Shown here: piece after piece, positions 9,812 to 18,655 of the stretch
Layout of the letters: each line of letters starts with the position of its first letter
How positions within the stretch are numbered: position 1 is the stretch's first letter
Assembly (NCBI GenBank): GCA_963721175.1
Contig: CAVRIG010000023.1
Span: 356,456 to 420,455 of the forward strand
Length of the DNA stretch: 64,000 nt
Source of the DNA: Aliishimia sp963721175
GTDB lineage: Bacteria; Pseudomonadota; Alphaproteobacteria; Rhodobacterales; Rhodobacteraceae
Direction of reading: 5' to 3'
The notes under the pieces: model-generated
Databases searched by the model: none
What the model was told of the DNA's origin: nothing
Seen by the model: only the letters and a program-made list of their open reading frames with translations
Program-made: the position numbers and the translations under genes

Positions 9812-10213
9812 TCACTTGGCGAAGGTCGCCGTGGCCAGCGCCACCGCCTTGCCCGCAGGTTCCGCCGTGAGCGTGGCGCGGGCAAAGACCATCGCGCGGC
9901 CCATCCGGGTGACCTCCGCCAACGCCACGATGCGCTCGCCCGAGGCAGGCCGCAGGAACTGCGTGTCGAGCGTCACGGTGCCGACCGGGATCATCTCTCC
10001 GGCGGCGGCACCACAGGCGATGACCATGGCCGTGTCGGCGAGCGTCGCAAGGGTCTGGCCGGACACGATGTTTCCGGTCCGTGCGATCTCCGGCGTGATC
10101 GGGATCTCAAGCGTCGCGCTGTCATCCGTCAACGACATGACACGCGGCTGCAAGGACAGAACCCAAGGCGCGAAGTTGTCGTCCAGAAAGGCCTGCGCCG
10201 TACTGATGTCCAT
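9812..10213 (-). CDS. PaaI-family hotdog thioesterase
   Basis: A 133-residue single hotdog-domain protein. GNIVSGQTLATLADTAMVIA contains the central helix with the catalytic-type aspartate, and GTVTLDTQFLRPASGERIVA is the following strand pair of PaaI/YbgC-like thioesterases. The likely role is acyl-CoA hydrolysis in the cytoplasm; substrate unknown. It precedes the lipoprotein gene at 9807 by 4 bp, suggesting a two-gene transcript. Confidence 0.8.
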   Translation of the reverse strand: MDISTAQAFLDDNFAPWVLSLQPRVMSLTDDSATLEIPITPEIARTGNIVSGQTLATLADTAMVIACGAAAGEMIPVGTVTLDTQFLRPASGERIVALAEVTRMGRAMVFARATLTAEPAGKAVALATATFAK

Positions 10214-10354
10214 ATCCGGTCCCTGAGGTCACCCGTACCTTAGCCGCCCGTGGTCAAGCGTCAAGCGAGCGGAGCTGATCGTTTTCCTTGATCTGCATCA
10301 GGGTCGGGGCGCAGGCTCGGCGGTAGGATGGAATCCAACGATTGGAGGTGTACC

Positions 10355-10750
10355 ATGCGGATGACAGGCTTGATCGTGCTCGCTTTGGCCGCGACGCCGG
10401 TATTGGGGCAGGATGTCGCGACCGGTGCCAAGATCTACCGGGAGAACTGCGCGACATGTCACGGGATCGATGCGATGGGCAATGGACCCATGGCGCCCAT
10501 CCTTCTTGTGCAGCCGTCGGACCTGACGACGCTCACCGAGCGCCATGGCGGCGAATTTCCGGTGACGCGCGTGGTAACCCGCATCGATGGCCGTGATCCG
10601 CTGGTCAGCCACGGTTCCGACATGCCGGTGTTCGGCGAATTCTTCGAGGGTGTCCAGAATGTGGCGCTGAAGACCGGCAGCGGTCAGCCGATCCTCGTCA
10701 GCCAGCCCATCGCGGATCTTGTCGCGTTCCTGCGGGAAATCCAGGAGTGA
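10355..10750 (+). CDS. Small periplasmic c-type cytochrome (second of three)
   Basis: A 131-residue exported cytochrome. A cleavable signal peptide (MRMTGLIVLALAATPVLG) precedes the haem motif CATCHG; MPVFGEFF supplies the probable methionine ligand. The ATG at 10355 has GGAGG 6 nt upstream; ATG 10361 is an alternative. Unlike the other two paralogues it has no lipobox. Its stop overlaps the GTG start of the next cytochrome (GTGA), so the two are translationally coupled. Confidence 0.85.
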   Translation: MRMTGLIVLALAATPVLGQDVATGAKIYRENCATCHGIDAMGNGPMAPILLVQPSDLTTLTERHGGEFPVTRVVTRIDGRDPLVSHGSDMPVFGEFFEGVQNVALKTGSGQPILVSQPIADLVAFLREIQE

Positions 10751-11172
10751 TCCGGCACCGAATGCGTGGGTCGGCGCGTCGAGTGGCCGGACGGACAGCG
10801 TTTCTGATCGCGGCAGGCGCGGGTCTGGCGGGGTGCAACACGCCCGCCGAACAGCCGGATGTGTCTCGTGGCGCGAAGGAGTTCCAGGCCAATTGCGCCG
10901 GCTGTCACGGTGCGGCTGGGCGGGGTGCCCGCACCAATGGAGCGCCAGCTCTCGACACGCTCTCGGCTGCAAACGGAGGCCTTTTCCCCGCACAAGACGT
11001 CGTCGGTGTGGTCGAAGGCCATGGCCGCAGTCCCGACTTCAGCGCCGCGATGCCGCAATTCGGCGGGTCCGGCATGGGCACCGGTCCCGTGGTCGATGTC
11101 GCGGGCGTGGATCGGCCCGTTTCTGCGCCCCTTGCAGACCTTCTCGCTTATCTCGAGGCCATCCAGAACTAG
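10747..11172 (+). CDS. Small c-type cytochrome lipoprotein (third of three)
   Basis: A 141-residue protein with a lipobox (AGLAGC), haem motif CAGCHG and a probable methionine ligand in MPQFGG. It shares with the first two cytochromes the pattern NGG-FP followed by a variable loop and MPxFG. GTG at 10747 overlaps the previous stop; ATG at 10762 is the alternative start. An electron-transfer role in the periplasm is implied; partners are not visible in the window. Confidence 0.83.
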   Translation: MIRHRMRGSARRVAGRTAFLIAAGAGLAGCNTPAEQPDVSRGAKEFQANCAGCHGAAGRGARTNGAPALDTLSAANGGLFPAQDVVGVVEGHGRSPDFSAAMPQFGGSGMGTGPVVDVAGVDRPVSAPLADLLAYLEAIQN

Positions 11173-11178
11173 GGCCGG

Positions 11179-11421
11179 TCAGATACCCTGGCCCGCAAAC
11201 AGGTCCAGCGCGTTCTTGGCATCGTCCAAACCCGCAGTTCCGACAATCCCGGCGGCTTCGCCGTATCCGGCCTGTGCGAGAGTTGGCGTCGCTTGCGCGG
11301 GCGGTTCTTCGCGCGTGGCTGCCTCGGCATCTCCCGCATCGCTGGTGTCCTTGACGGCCATCGCGGCGAAGACGGATCCGGCGATCGCGTTCGTGTCCAT
11401 GAGGTTTTGCCCCTTCTCCAT
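11179..11421 (-). CDS. Small hypothetical protein
   Basis: An 80-codon open frame rich in alanine, glutamate and threonine, with no recognised family, signal or membrane segment. MDTNAIAGSVFAAMAVKDT from the internal ATG at 11400 may be the true start. The reading frame fills the gap between the convergent cytochrome gene and the DUF1194 gene, and its residue mix looks like protein rather than shadow frame. Function unknown. Confidence 0.45.
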   Translation of the reverse strand: MEKGQNLMDTNAIAGSVFAAMAVKDTSDAGDAEAATREEPPAQATPTLAQAGYGEAAGIVGTAGLDDAKNALDLFAGQGI

Positions 11422-11514
11422 GACTGCCCGGACGTGGGTATGGCGGCGCGGGGTTTCTCTTACGTAAACAATAGCTCCAGCCTTCGGCGGAATGTTAGGG
11501 GAACTGGCGGCGCG

Positions 11515-12219
11515 TCAGTCCGCCACGGCCATGCGAGGCGCACCCGGCGTCGTGGCGGAGATTTCCAGGATCAGCTTGCGTCTGACGGCCTCCGCAAAGC
11601 TGTCGCGATCCTCCGCCGTCACGACGAAGGAGCCCGGCCCGCCGGCGATCTGAGCGGCATAAAGCGCCTCGAGCCCGCCTTGCGCACGGCCGGGATCGTC
11701 TGGCCGAAGGATCGGTAGCGCGTTGATCGTGACGCCGGCAGCCAGCACCGTCTCGCGGGCGGAGGCTATCGAGGGGCCCGAGTAGTTGCGCACGGAATCG
11801 CCGGAGAAATCGATGACCTGCCGCCATCCCGAAATCTCGTTCGTCTCGATGAGCCGCAAGGCATCGAGGAGCGCCGCGCCGATCGCGTTCGATCCGTAGG
11901 CCTGCCGTGGCGGAGCGAGGATGGCCGTTGCGAATGCCTTGGCATCTTCCTCCGTCGCGATCACCGTCCACGGGGCGACGACCGCCGTATGGGCCGCCCA
12001 TTCCACGTAGGTGACGGCCACCGAGCCGTAGGCCGTCCCCGCGATCGCCGCGAGGACATCGGGGTCGGTTATGGCGCGTGCGTAGCCTTCCCGCTGAAAC
12101 GCGATTTCGCGCGCGTCGATCGAGCCCGAGGCATCCGCCAGCAGCACCAGTTCCAGATCGGTGTCCTGTGCCAGGACCGGCGTCATCAGGAGAGCGAAGA
12201 AAAGTGCAAGCACACGCAT
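11515..12219 (-). CDS. DUF1194 (VWA-like) exported protein
   Basis: A 234-residue protein with a cleavable signal (MRVLALFFALLMTPVLAQ) and a von Willebrand A-like fold: ELVLLADASGSIDAREIAFQ carries a MIDAS-type DxSxS, and VIDFSGDSVRNYSG and INALPILRPDD follow at the usual places for DUF1194. It is a periplasmic or exported metal-dependent adhesion-type domain of unknown role. Confidence 0.8.
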   Translation of the reverse strand: MRVLALFFALLMTPVLAQDTDLELVLLADASGSIDAREIAFQREGYARAITDPDVLAAIAGTAYGSVAVTYVEWAAHTAVVAPWTVIATEEDAKAFATAILAPPRQAYGSNAIGAALLDALRLIETNEISGWRQVIDFSGDSVRNYSGPSIASARETVLAAGVTINALPILRPDDPGRAQGGLEALYAAQIAGGPGSFVVTAEDRDSFAEAVRRKLILEISATTPGAPRMAVAD

Positions 12220-12379
12220 TGGCTGGAAGTAGCGCGATCATGCTTCTTGGCCAAGCAATCCGGCCATGCCGGTTTTTCGAGAACGTCGACCGGTCCGGCG
12301 CCCGTTCCTCCAACAATCCGCAAAACCATCGATACGCGAGGTTGAGGTGACCCTTGCCTTGGCAGTACGGCGGGTCGGC

Positions 12380-12456
12380 TGGTAGGCCCGGCAGGACTTG
12401 AACCCGCAACCAAAGCGTTATGAGCGCTCTGCTCTAACCAATTGAGCTACAGGCCC
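12380..12456 (-). tRNA. tRNA with CAT anticodon (Ile2 or elongator Met)
   Basis: A 77-nt cloverleaf on the minus strand with encoded CCA. Acceptor GGGCCTG pairs with CGGGCCT (with G-U at 1-72), the D-arm is GCTC/GAGC, the anticodon loop is CTCATAA, and the T-arm GCGGG-TTCAAGT-CCTGC is standard. The CAT anticodon fits tRNA-Ile2 (C34 becomes lysidine by TilS) or elongator methionine; the sequence resembles Ile2 types but this is not settled. It lies directly upstream of and divergent from purM. Confidence 0.93.
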
Positions 12457-12573
12457 GCCACGCGTGTGCGTATTCCGGGCGGGCGGCCCAGTCAAGCGGG
12501 CACATGCGGGCGCCCGTTGCACAGGCCCGGGCGATGGGTTAGGGCCTCGGCCAAGATCATGCGGGGGCCGAAG

Positions 12574-13629
12574 ATGAGCGTGCGGAAGCCGGGCGGAAAC
12601 GGGATCACCTACGCCGATGCCGGTGTCGACATCGACGCGGGCAATGCCCTGGTCGAGCGGATCAAGCCCGCGGCGAAGCGCACGAACCGTCCCGGCGTCA
12701 TGGCGGGGCTCGGCGGTTTCGGCGGGCTCTTCGACCTGAAGGCCGCCGGTTTCACGGATCCGGTGCTTGTCGCGGCGACCGACGGGGTCGGAACCAAGCT
12801 CCGCATCGCGATCGATACCGGCAATTTGGACGGGATCGGCACGGATCTCGTCGCCATGTGTGTCAATGATCTCGTTTGCCAGGGCGCCGAGCCGCTGTTC
12901 TTTCTGGATTATTTCGCGACCGGGAAGCTGGAGCTTGAGAGTGCCGCCCGCGTGATCGAGGGAATCGCGGGCGGCTGCGAGGCGGCCGGTTGCGCATTGA
13001 TCGGCGGCGAGACGGCCGAGATGCCGGGCATGTATTCCGGCGACGATTTCGATCTTGCAGGGTTTTCGGTCGGTGCGATGGAGCGGGGACAGGATCTGCC
13101 GTCTGGCGTCGAAGCGGGGCAGGTGCTGCTCGGACTCGCATCCAGCGGCGTGCATTCCAACGGCTACAGCCTGGTGCGGAAGCTGGTGGCACAATCCGGG
13201 CTTGGGTGGGACGCCGCCTGTCCCTGGTCCGACGGCACGCTCGGGGCGGCGTTGCTGGCTCCGACGGCTCTTTATGTCCGCGGCGCCGTGGCGGCGATCC
13301 GGGCCGGCTCCATCCGTGGCCTGGCCCACATCACGGGCGGGGGGCTGACGGAAAACCTGCCGCGGGTGATGCCAGAGGGACTGGGCGCCGAAATCGATCT
13401 GGACACCTGGACATTGCCGCCGGTGTTTCGTTGGCTCGCCGAAGAGGGCGGCATGGATGCGGGCGAAATACTCAAGACCTTCAATTGCGGGATCGGCATG
13501 GTTGCCGTGGTGCCGCCGGAACTCGAGGACGCCGCGCGTGGGCATTTCGAGGCGGCGGGCCACGAAGTGACGCGGATCGGGCAGGTGACCGAGGGCGTCG
13601 GCGTGCGTTACCACGGCACGCTTCTGTGA
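12574..13629 (+). CDS. purM: Phosphoribosylformylglycinamidine cyclo-ligase
   Basis: AIR synthetase, which closes the imidazole ring in purine synthesis using ATP. The 351-residue product from ATG 12574 has NGITYADAGVDIDAGNALV, ATDGVGTKLRIAIDTGN, VNDLVCQGAEPLFFLDYFA and GGETAEMPGMY, all hallmark PurM blocks, and GHITGGG-type ALAHITGGGLTENLPRV. The longer open frame upstream runs through the tRNA and is not coding. The stop overlaps the GTG start of purN. Confidence 0.96.
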   Translation: MSVRKPGGNGITYADAGVDIDAGNALVERIKPAAKRTNRPGVMAGLGGFGGLFDLKAAGFTDPVLVAATDGVGTKLRIAIDTGNLDGIGTDLVAMCVNDLVCQGAEPLFFLDYFATGKLELESAARVIEGIAGGCEAAGCALIGGETAEMPGMYSGDDFDLAGFSVGAMERGQDLPSGVEAGQVLLGLASSGVHSNGYSLVRKLVAQSGLGWDAACPWSDGTLGAALLAPTALYVRGAVAAIRAGSIRGLAHITGGGLTENLPRVMPEGLGAEIDLDTWTLPPVFRWLAEEGGMDAGEILKTFNCGIGMVAVVPPELEDAARGHFEAAGHEVTRIGQVTEGVGVRYHGTLL

Positions 13630-14219
13630 CGAAACGCGTGGCGATCTTCATCTCCGGCGGCGGATCGAACATGCGCGCGCTGGTGGGCAGCATGGTGGGC
13701 GATCACCCCGCCCGACCCGCCGTGATCTTGTCCAACAACGAAGCCGCCGGTGGTATCGCGTGGGCGCGCGGGCAGGGGCTGGCGACGGCGGTCGTCGACC
13801 ATCGCCCCTTCGGCGAGGACCGAGAGGGGTTCGAAGCGGAGCTGACACGCGCGTTGGCGGATCATGCGCCGGACATGATCTGTCTGGCGGGGTTCATGCG
13901 CGTCCTCACCGCGGGGTTCGTCACGCCCTGGAGCGGCCGAATGCTGAACGTTCATCCGTCGCTTCTGCCGAAGTATCGCGGGCTCGACACCCATGCGCGG
14001 GCGCTCGCGGCCGGGGACACCGAACATGGCTGCACGGTGCATGAGGTCACGCCTGCACTGGACGACGGCCCGATCCTGGGGCAGGCGCGTGTGCCGGTGA
14101 TGCCGGGTGATACGCCCGATGCGCTGGCGGCACGGGTGCTGGAGCAGGAGCACGTGCTTTACCCCGCGGTTCTGGCCCGTTTCGTGGCCGGCGACCGCAC
14201 GCCGGTGCTGATCGGCTGA
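13626..14219 (+). CDS. purN: Phosphoribosylglycinamide formyltransferase
   Basis: GAR transformylase, transferring a formyl group from 10-formyl-THF in purine synthesis. A GTG start at 13626 overlaps the purM stop (GTGA). The 197-residue product starts VTKRVAIFISGGGSNM, with the phosphate-binding SGGGSNMRAL, CLAGFMRVLT, and the active-site NVHPSLLPKYRGLDTHARAL including the catalytic histidine and asparagine. purM and purN form a typical coupled pair. Confidence 0.95.
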   Translation: MTKRVAIFISGGGSNMRALVGSMVGDHPARPAVILSNNEAAGGIAWARGQGLATAVVDHRPFGEDREGFEAELTRALADHAPDMICLAGFMRVLTAGFVTPWSGRMLNVHPSLLPKYRGLDTHARALAAGDTEHGCTVHEVTPALDDGPILGQARVPVMPGDTPDALAARVLEQEHVLYPAVLARFVAGDRTPVLIG

Positions 14220-14292
14220 ACGCTGGCAATTGCGGGAATGATGGTCTAGGGCTGTGCCGATCAACAACGAATGCGGAAAAGAACAACCGCTG

Positions 14293-15450
14293 ATGCGCAC
14301 GATAACCACCACACAGGACCTCTCCCAGTTCTGCGCCGAAGCCGCCAAGGCCCCCTACGTCACCATCGACACGGAGTTCCTGCGCGAGCGGACGTACTAC
14401 GCCAAGCTTTGCCTCGTGCAGCTTGCCTTCCCGGGCGACGGCAAGACCGATGCCGTGCTGGTCGACCCGCTCGCCGACGCGCTGTCGCTGGCGCCGCTTT
14501 ACGAGCTCTTCCGTGACCAGTCCGTGGTGAAGGTCTTTCACGCCGCGCGCCAGGACCTCGAGATCTTCTTCGTCGAAGGCGATGTCTTTCCTGAACCGCT
14601 CTTCGATACGCAGGTCGCGGCGATGGTGTGCGGGTTCGGCGATCAGGTCGGCTATGAGACGCTGGTGCGCCGGATCGCCAAGGCCAAGCTGGACAAGACC
14701 TCGCGCTTCACCGACTGGTCACGCCGGCCCTTGTCGGAGGCGCAGAAGACCTATGCGTTGGCGGACGTGACGCATCTGCGCAAGATCTACGAATACCTGT
14801 CGCAAGAACTCGAGAAGTCCGGTCGCGCCAAGTGGTTGCAGGAAGAGCTTGAAGTCCTGACCACGCCGGAAACCTACCGTGTGGAGCCGCAGGAGGCGTG
14901 GCTCCGGATCAAGACACGGACCACGTCGGCACGCTTCCTCGCGATCGTGCGGGAGTTGGCGGCCTTTCGAGAAACACATGCGCAGACCCGCAACATTCCG
15001 CGCAACCGCGTTTACAAGGATGACGCGCTGCTGGAACTGGCGTCGCTGAAGCCGTCGGACCACCAGGAGTTGGGCCGCTCGCGCTTGCTGCTGCGGGAGG
15101 CCCGCAAGGGCGACATCGCGGATGGCATCCTCGCGGCGGTCGATCGCGGAGTGAACTGCCCCAAAGAGCAGTTGCCGGAGGTCGACACGAGCCGCGACAA
15201 GCTGCAGGTCAATTCGGCTCTGGCCGATCTCCTGCGGGTGCTTCTGAAAGCCAAGACCGAAAGCTCGGGCGTGGCGCCCCGGCTCATCGCCTCGGCGGCG
15301 GAACTCGATGCGATCTCGGCCGGGGAACGCGACCTCCCGTCGCTGCGGGGATGGCGCGCGGAAGTGTTTGGCGAGGATGCGCTGCGACTGTGCGAAGGCA
15401 GGATCGCGCTGTCGGCCCGTGACGAGGCAGTGACGATCGTCGAACTCTGA
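14293..15450 (+). CDS. rnd: Ribonuclease D
   Basis: A 385-residue 3'-5' exoribonuclease of the DEDD superfamily that trims tRNA precursors. Exo motif I is VTIDTEFLRERTYYAKLCLV, motif II lies in VVKVFHAARQDLEIF, and motif III is YALADVTHLRKIYEYL; an HRDC domain follows (about residues 210-290). ATG at 14293 is preferred over the earlier in-frame start at 14254. Confidence 0.93.
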   Translation: MRTITTTQDLSQFCAEAAKAPYVTIDTEFLRERTYYAKLCLVQLAFPGDGKTDAVLVDPLADALSLAPLYELFRDQSVVKVFHAARQDLEIFFVEGDVFPEPLFDTQVAAMVCGFGDQVGYETLVRRIAKAKLDKTSRFTDWSRRPLSEAQKTYALADVTHLRKIYEYLSQELEKSGRAKWLQEELEVLTTPETYRVEPQEAWLRIKTRTTSARFLAIVRELAAFRETHAQTRNIPRNRVYKDDALLELASLKPSDHQELGRSRLLLREARKGDIADGILAAVDRGVNCPKEQLPEVDTSRDKLQVNSALADLLRVLLKAKTESSGVAPRLIASAAELDAISAGERDLPSLRGWRAEVFGEDALRLCEGRIALSARDEAVTIVEL

Positions 15451-15454
15451 TCGC

Positions 15455-15949
15455 TCAGCGGCGGACTGCGAGCGCGTTCTGCGCGGCTTGAACACGAATG
15501 CTGCGGACGCCGCGCAGTTGCTGATCGGTAAGTTTTCGCGCCACGACGACCTCGCGCGTCTGCGTCGGACCGACCGGGCGTGCACCTGCGGGACGCTGCC
15601 GTTCGAACGTGTAGGCGAGAACGCCGTCGACCGGCAGTTCCTCTTCGTTCGTGGCCACCAATGCGACGTTGAAGGCACCCTGAATCTGGTCGACGCCGGT
15701 GGCCCGGACGATTGCGCCGCCGGGCACATTATCCACCTGCAATGCCGTTATGGAGGTGATTGGCGTGGTCAGGTCGGGTTCAACATCGTCTTGCCGTGAA
15801 CTGGAAAACAGCCCGCGACGCTGCGGGATCAGCGGGTTCACTCCGCCCTCGACCTGCTGTACGGGAGCGGACTGAGACGCGGGCCGAGACTGACCGCAAG
15901 CCGTCAGGAGTGCGCTCGAGATCAGGAGTGCTGTGAGTGACTTTCGCAT
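15455..15949 (-). CDS. Hypothetical lipoprotein
   Basis: A 164-residue predicted lipoprotein (MRKSLTALLISSALLTACGQ, lipobox LTAC). After a polar linker it has a compact C-terminal part with VPGGAIVRATGVDQIQGAFN and VVVARKLTDQQLRGVRSIRV. The pattern resembles a family conserved in Rhodobacterales but no named domain is recognised. It converges on rnd, with 4 bp between their stops. Confidence 0.7.
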   Translation of the reverse strand: MRKSLTALLISSALLTACGQSRPASQSAPVQQVEGGVNPLIPQRRGLFSSSRQDDVEPDLTTPITSITALQVDNVPGGAIVRATGVDQIQGAFNVALVATNEEELPVDGVLAYTFERQRPAGARPVGPTQTREVVVARKLTDQQLRGVRSIRVQAAQNALAVRR

Positions 15950-16083
15950 GCTGCCTGGAGCCTTTGACTTGATTTTTCAGCACTTAACCCATCATGCGCA
16001 GGCTTGCAAAGCCTCAATCCGGGACTGGACCCGAGCCGATCCGGTGACTAGGTGCTGAAGTGTAGCAGGGATAGGGATCGAGA

Positions 16084-16494
16084 ATGGCCACTGCCGCCTT
16101 TGAAGAAGTCGTCGAGGATTTCGAGTTTCTCGAGGAATGGGAAGACCGCTATCGCTTTGTCATCGACGAGGGCAAGAAGATGGAGCCGCTGCCGGATGCT
16201 CTCAAGGTGCCGGCGACGAAGGTCGATGGATGTGCGAGCCAAGTGTGGCTGCACCCGACGATCGAGGACGGGAGTTTCCGGTTCGACGGCGAAAGTGACG
16301 CCATGATCGTGCAGGGGCTGATCGCGGTGCTGCGCAAGCTCTACAACGGGTTGCCCGTGGGCGAGGTGGTCGCCGTGGATGCGCGTGCCGAGATGGGGCG
16401 GTTGGGGTTGAACGACCACTTGTCCGCCCAGCGGTCCAACGGCCTGCGCGCCATGATCGAACGTATTCGCAAGGTGGCAGCAGAGGCGGCGTGA
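16084..16494 (+). CDS. sufE: SufE-family cysteine desulfuration protein
   Basis: A 136-residue sulfur acceptor that takes persulfide from the cysteine desulfurase SufS and passes it to the Fe-S scaffold. The acceptor cysteine lies in TKVDGCASQVWLHP, and LNDHLSAQRSNGLRAMIERI is the conserved C-terminal helix. The ATG has the right length for SufE. No other suf gene is nearby. Confidence 0.93.
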   Translation: MATAAFEEVVEDFEFLEEWEDRYRFVIDEGKKMEPLPDALKVPATKVDGCASQVWLHPTIEDGSFRFDGESDAMIVQGLIAVLRKLYNGLPVGEVVAVDARAEMGRLGLNDHLSAQRSNGLRAMIERIRKVAAEAA

Positions 16495-16534
16495 CGAACG
16501 TCCGGGCTTTCGCCGAATTCCTGAAATTGCGCGT

Positions 16535-17188
16535 TCAGAGCTTGCCGAGGGTCTTGCCGAGATCGCCGTAGCCGGTGTGGCGGCGCTCGAAATCGAGACC
16601 GAGGCGGTCGGCACAGTGCCGCGCCTTGTCGGTCAGGACCGGGTCATCGGTCTGCGCCTGGTAGACGAGCTTGGTGTAGTTGCCGAAGAGCATGTCGCGC
16701 AGTTGCGGATGGCGGTCGAGACCCATGGGCTTCCAGACGAAGGCATCGAACTGCCGCACCAGGAAGTCCGTCAGGAAGAAGGCGGTCATGTCCTCGTCGG
16801 CCCGCGCGGCAAACCGGTCGTTGCCTTCGAAGAAGCTGTAGCAATGCGGGCCTTCGACCATGTCGACGCCCATCTCGGCGCAGGCAGACTGCAATTGTCC
16901 GCCGGTGCCGCAATCGGCGTAGACGACGAAGATCCTGTCGTAGCGGTCACGATGTTCCGCTACCGACGCGCGAACCGCGTCCGTTATCTTGTCCGGGTAG
17001 AGGTGCAGCTTGGCCGGCAGGCACGTCAGGTCCATATGCGTCCACCCGTTCTGCGCCTTCAGATCGAGGATCTCCCGGGCCAGCGCGCCACACGCGATGA
17101 GGAGGATGCGGCCCCGTCCGGTCGGCGCGAGGCCGTCGTGCGTCAGGATCTGGTCACTCGGAAGGCTCAAGTCGCACCGCTGTTCCAT
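16535..17188 (-). CDS. DUF1638 domain protein
   Basis: A 217-residue cytosolic protein of DUF1638. Visible blocks include RILLIACGALAREILDLK, LTCLPAKLHLYPDKI, VVYADCGTGGQL with a conserved cysteine, and EGPHCYSFFEG with another. This family tends to sit beside corrinoid proteins and methyltransferases, and here it is downstream of the corrinoid gene at 17790-18488. A role in the same methyl-transfer pathway is inferred from context only. Its start overlaps the end of the YbjQ gene by 35 bp. Confidence 0.8.
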   Translation of the reverse strand: MEQRCDLSLPSDQILTHDGLAPTGRGRILLIACGALAREILDLKAQNGWTHMDLTCLPAKLHLYPDKITDAVRASVAEHRDRYDRIFVVYADCGTGGQLQSACAEMGVDMVEGPHCYSFFEGNDRFAARADEDMTAFFLTDFLVRQFDAFVWKPMGLDRHPQLRDMLFGNYTKLVYQAQTDDPVLTDKARHCADRLGLDFERRHTGYGDLGKTLGKL

Positions 17189-17477
17189 AGGCCAGGATTT
17201 CCGCTGCGCTACCCATGATCTGTGAGGTTTCGAAACGCAGTCCGACGACTGCATCGGCTCCCATCTCGCGGGCGTGTTCCACCATCCGGTCGAGTGCCTG
17301 CTCCCGCGCGCCCGCCATCAGCGAGGAATAACCGCGCATTTCGCCCCCGACGAGGTTCTTGAGCCCGGCCACGAGATCGGTGCCGATATGCTTGGCCCGC
17401 ACGGTCGACCCGCGCGCCATGCCCAGCGTCTTGACGATGCGATGGCCGGCGACATCGGATGTGGTCGCAAGCATCAT
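17154..17477 (-). CDS. YbjQ family (UPF0145) protein
   Basis: A 107-residue protein of the heavy-metal-binding-like YbjQ/UPF0145 family. HRIVKTLGMARGSTVRAKHI, the central ALDRMVEHAREMGADAVVGL and the closing TAVRLEP are characteristic. The fold forms pentamers in relatives; function is unknown. ATG 17477 begins 2 bp after the stop of the small membrane protein. Confidence 0.85.
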   Translation of the reverse strand: MMLATTSDVAGHRIVKTLGMARGSTVRAKHIGTDLVAGLKNLVGGEMRGYSSLMAGAREQALDRMVEHAREMGADAVVGLRFETSQIMGSAAEILAYGTAVRLEPSE

Positions 17478-17479
17478 GA

Positions 17480-17695
17480 TCAGTGATCCATCCGGTCGTA
17501 GTGATCTTCTTCCGCATTGCCGACACGTTCGGCGATGACGCGGTAGACGACATATGCGACCAGGGCCGTCGGGACGAAACCGAGCCATCCCCAGGGGACG
17601 TTCAGCGCCGCCATGACGAGGCCCGTCACCCAGATCGTCGCGGCTGCGGCGACAAGGACGCAGAAGATGATCAGAACCAGCTTGTCGATCGGCAT
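17480..17695 (-). CDS. Small two-helix membrane protein
   Basis: A 71-residue protein with two hydrophobic segments (about residues 5-32 and 35-54) and a charged tail ending EEDHYDRMDH. No family is recognised. It lies 2 bp upstream of the YbjQ gene and is probably co-transcribed with it. Confidence 0.65.
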   Translation of the reverse strand: MPIDKLVLIIFCVLVAAAATIWVTGLVMAALNVPWGWLGFVPTALVAYVVYRVIAERVGNAEEDHYDRMDH

Positions 17696-17789
17696 CGGTA
17701 ATCCTCCCTTGACCTCAAGATAGGTACGCGACCGGCAAAACGAAACGACCCCGCACTTGGCGGGGTCATGAAATCGTGGGAGTTTCCGG

Positions 17790-18488
<699 letters not shown>

Positions 18489-18655
18489 CGCACGATTCCC
18501 TGCATGACGTGGTCGCGGACCGTATGGCCCGCTTTTGACAGATTGCCGCTGGGAGACTGCAATGTTTCCGACATTACCCGCCGCGCTAGCGACCATCTGC
18601 CGCCCGGCGGGGCACCGACACGGTTGCCATGTCGGCGTAGCGCGTATCGACTGCC

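Noticed and set aside
12442..12573. Longer N-terminus for PurM from 12442
   Set aside because: It would run through the tRNA gene; the family start matches ATG 12574.
18489..18655. Cobalamin or SAM riboswitch upstream of the corrinoid gene
   Set aside because: No B12-box or SAM-riboswitch core was recognised in the sequence.
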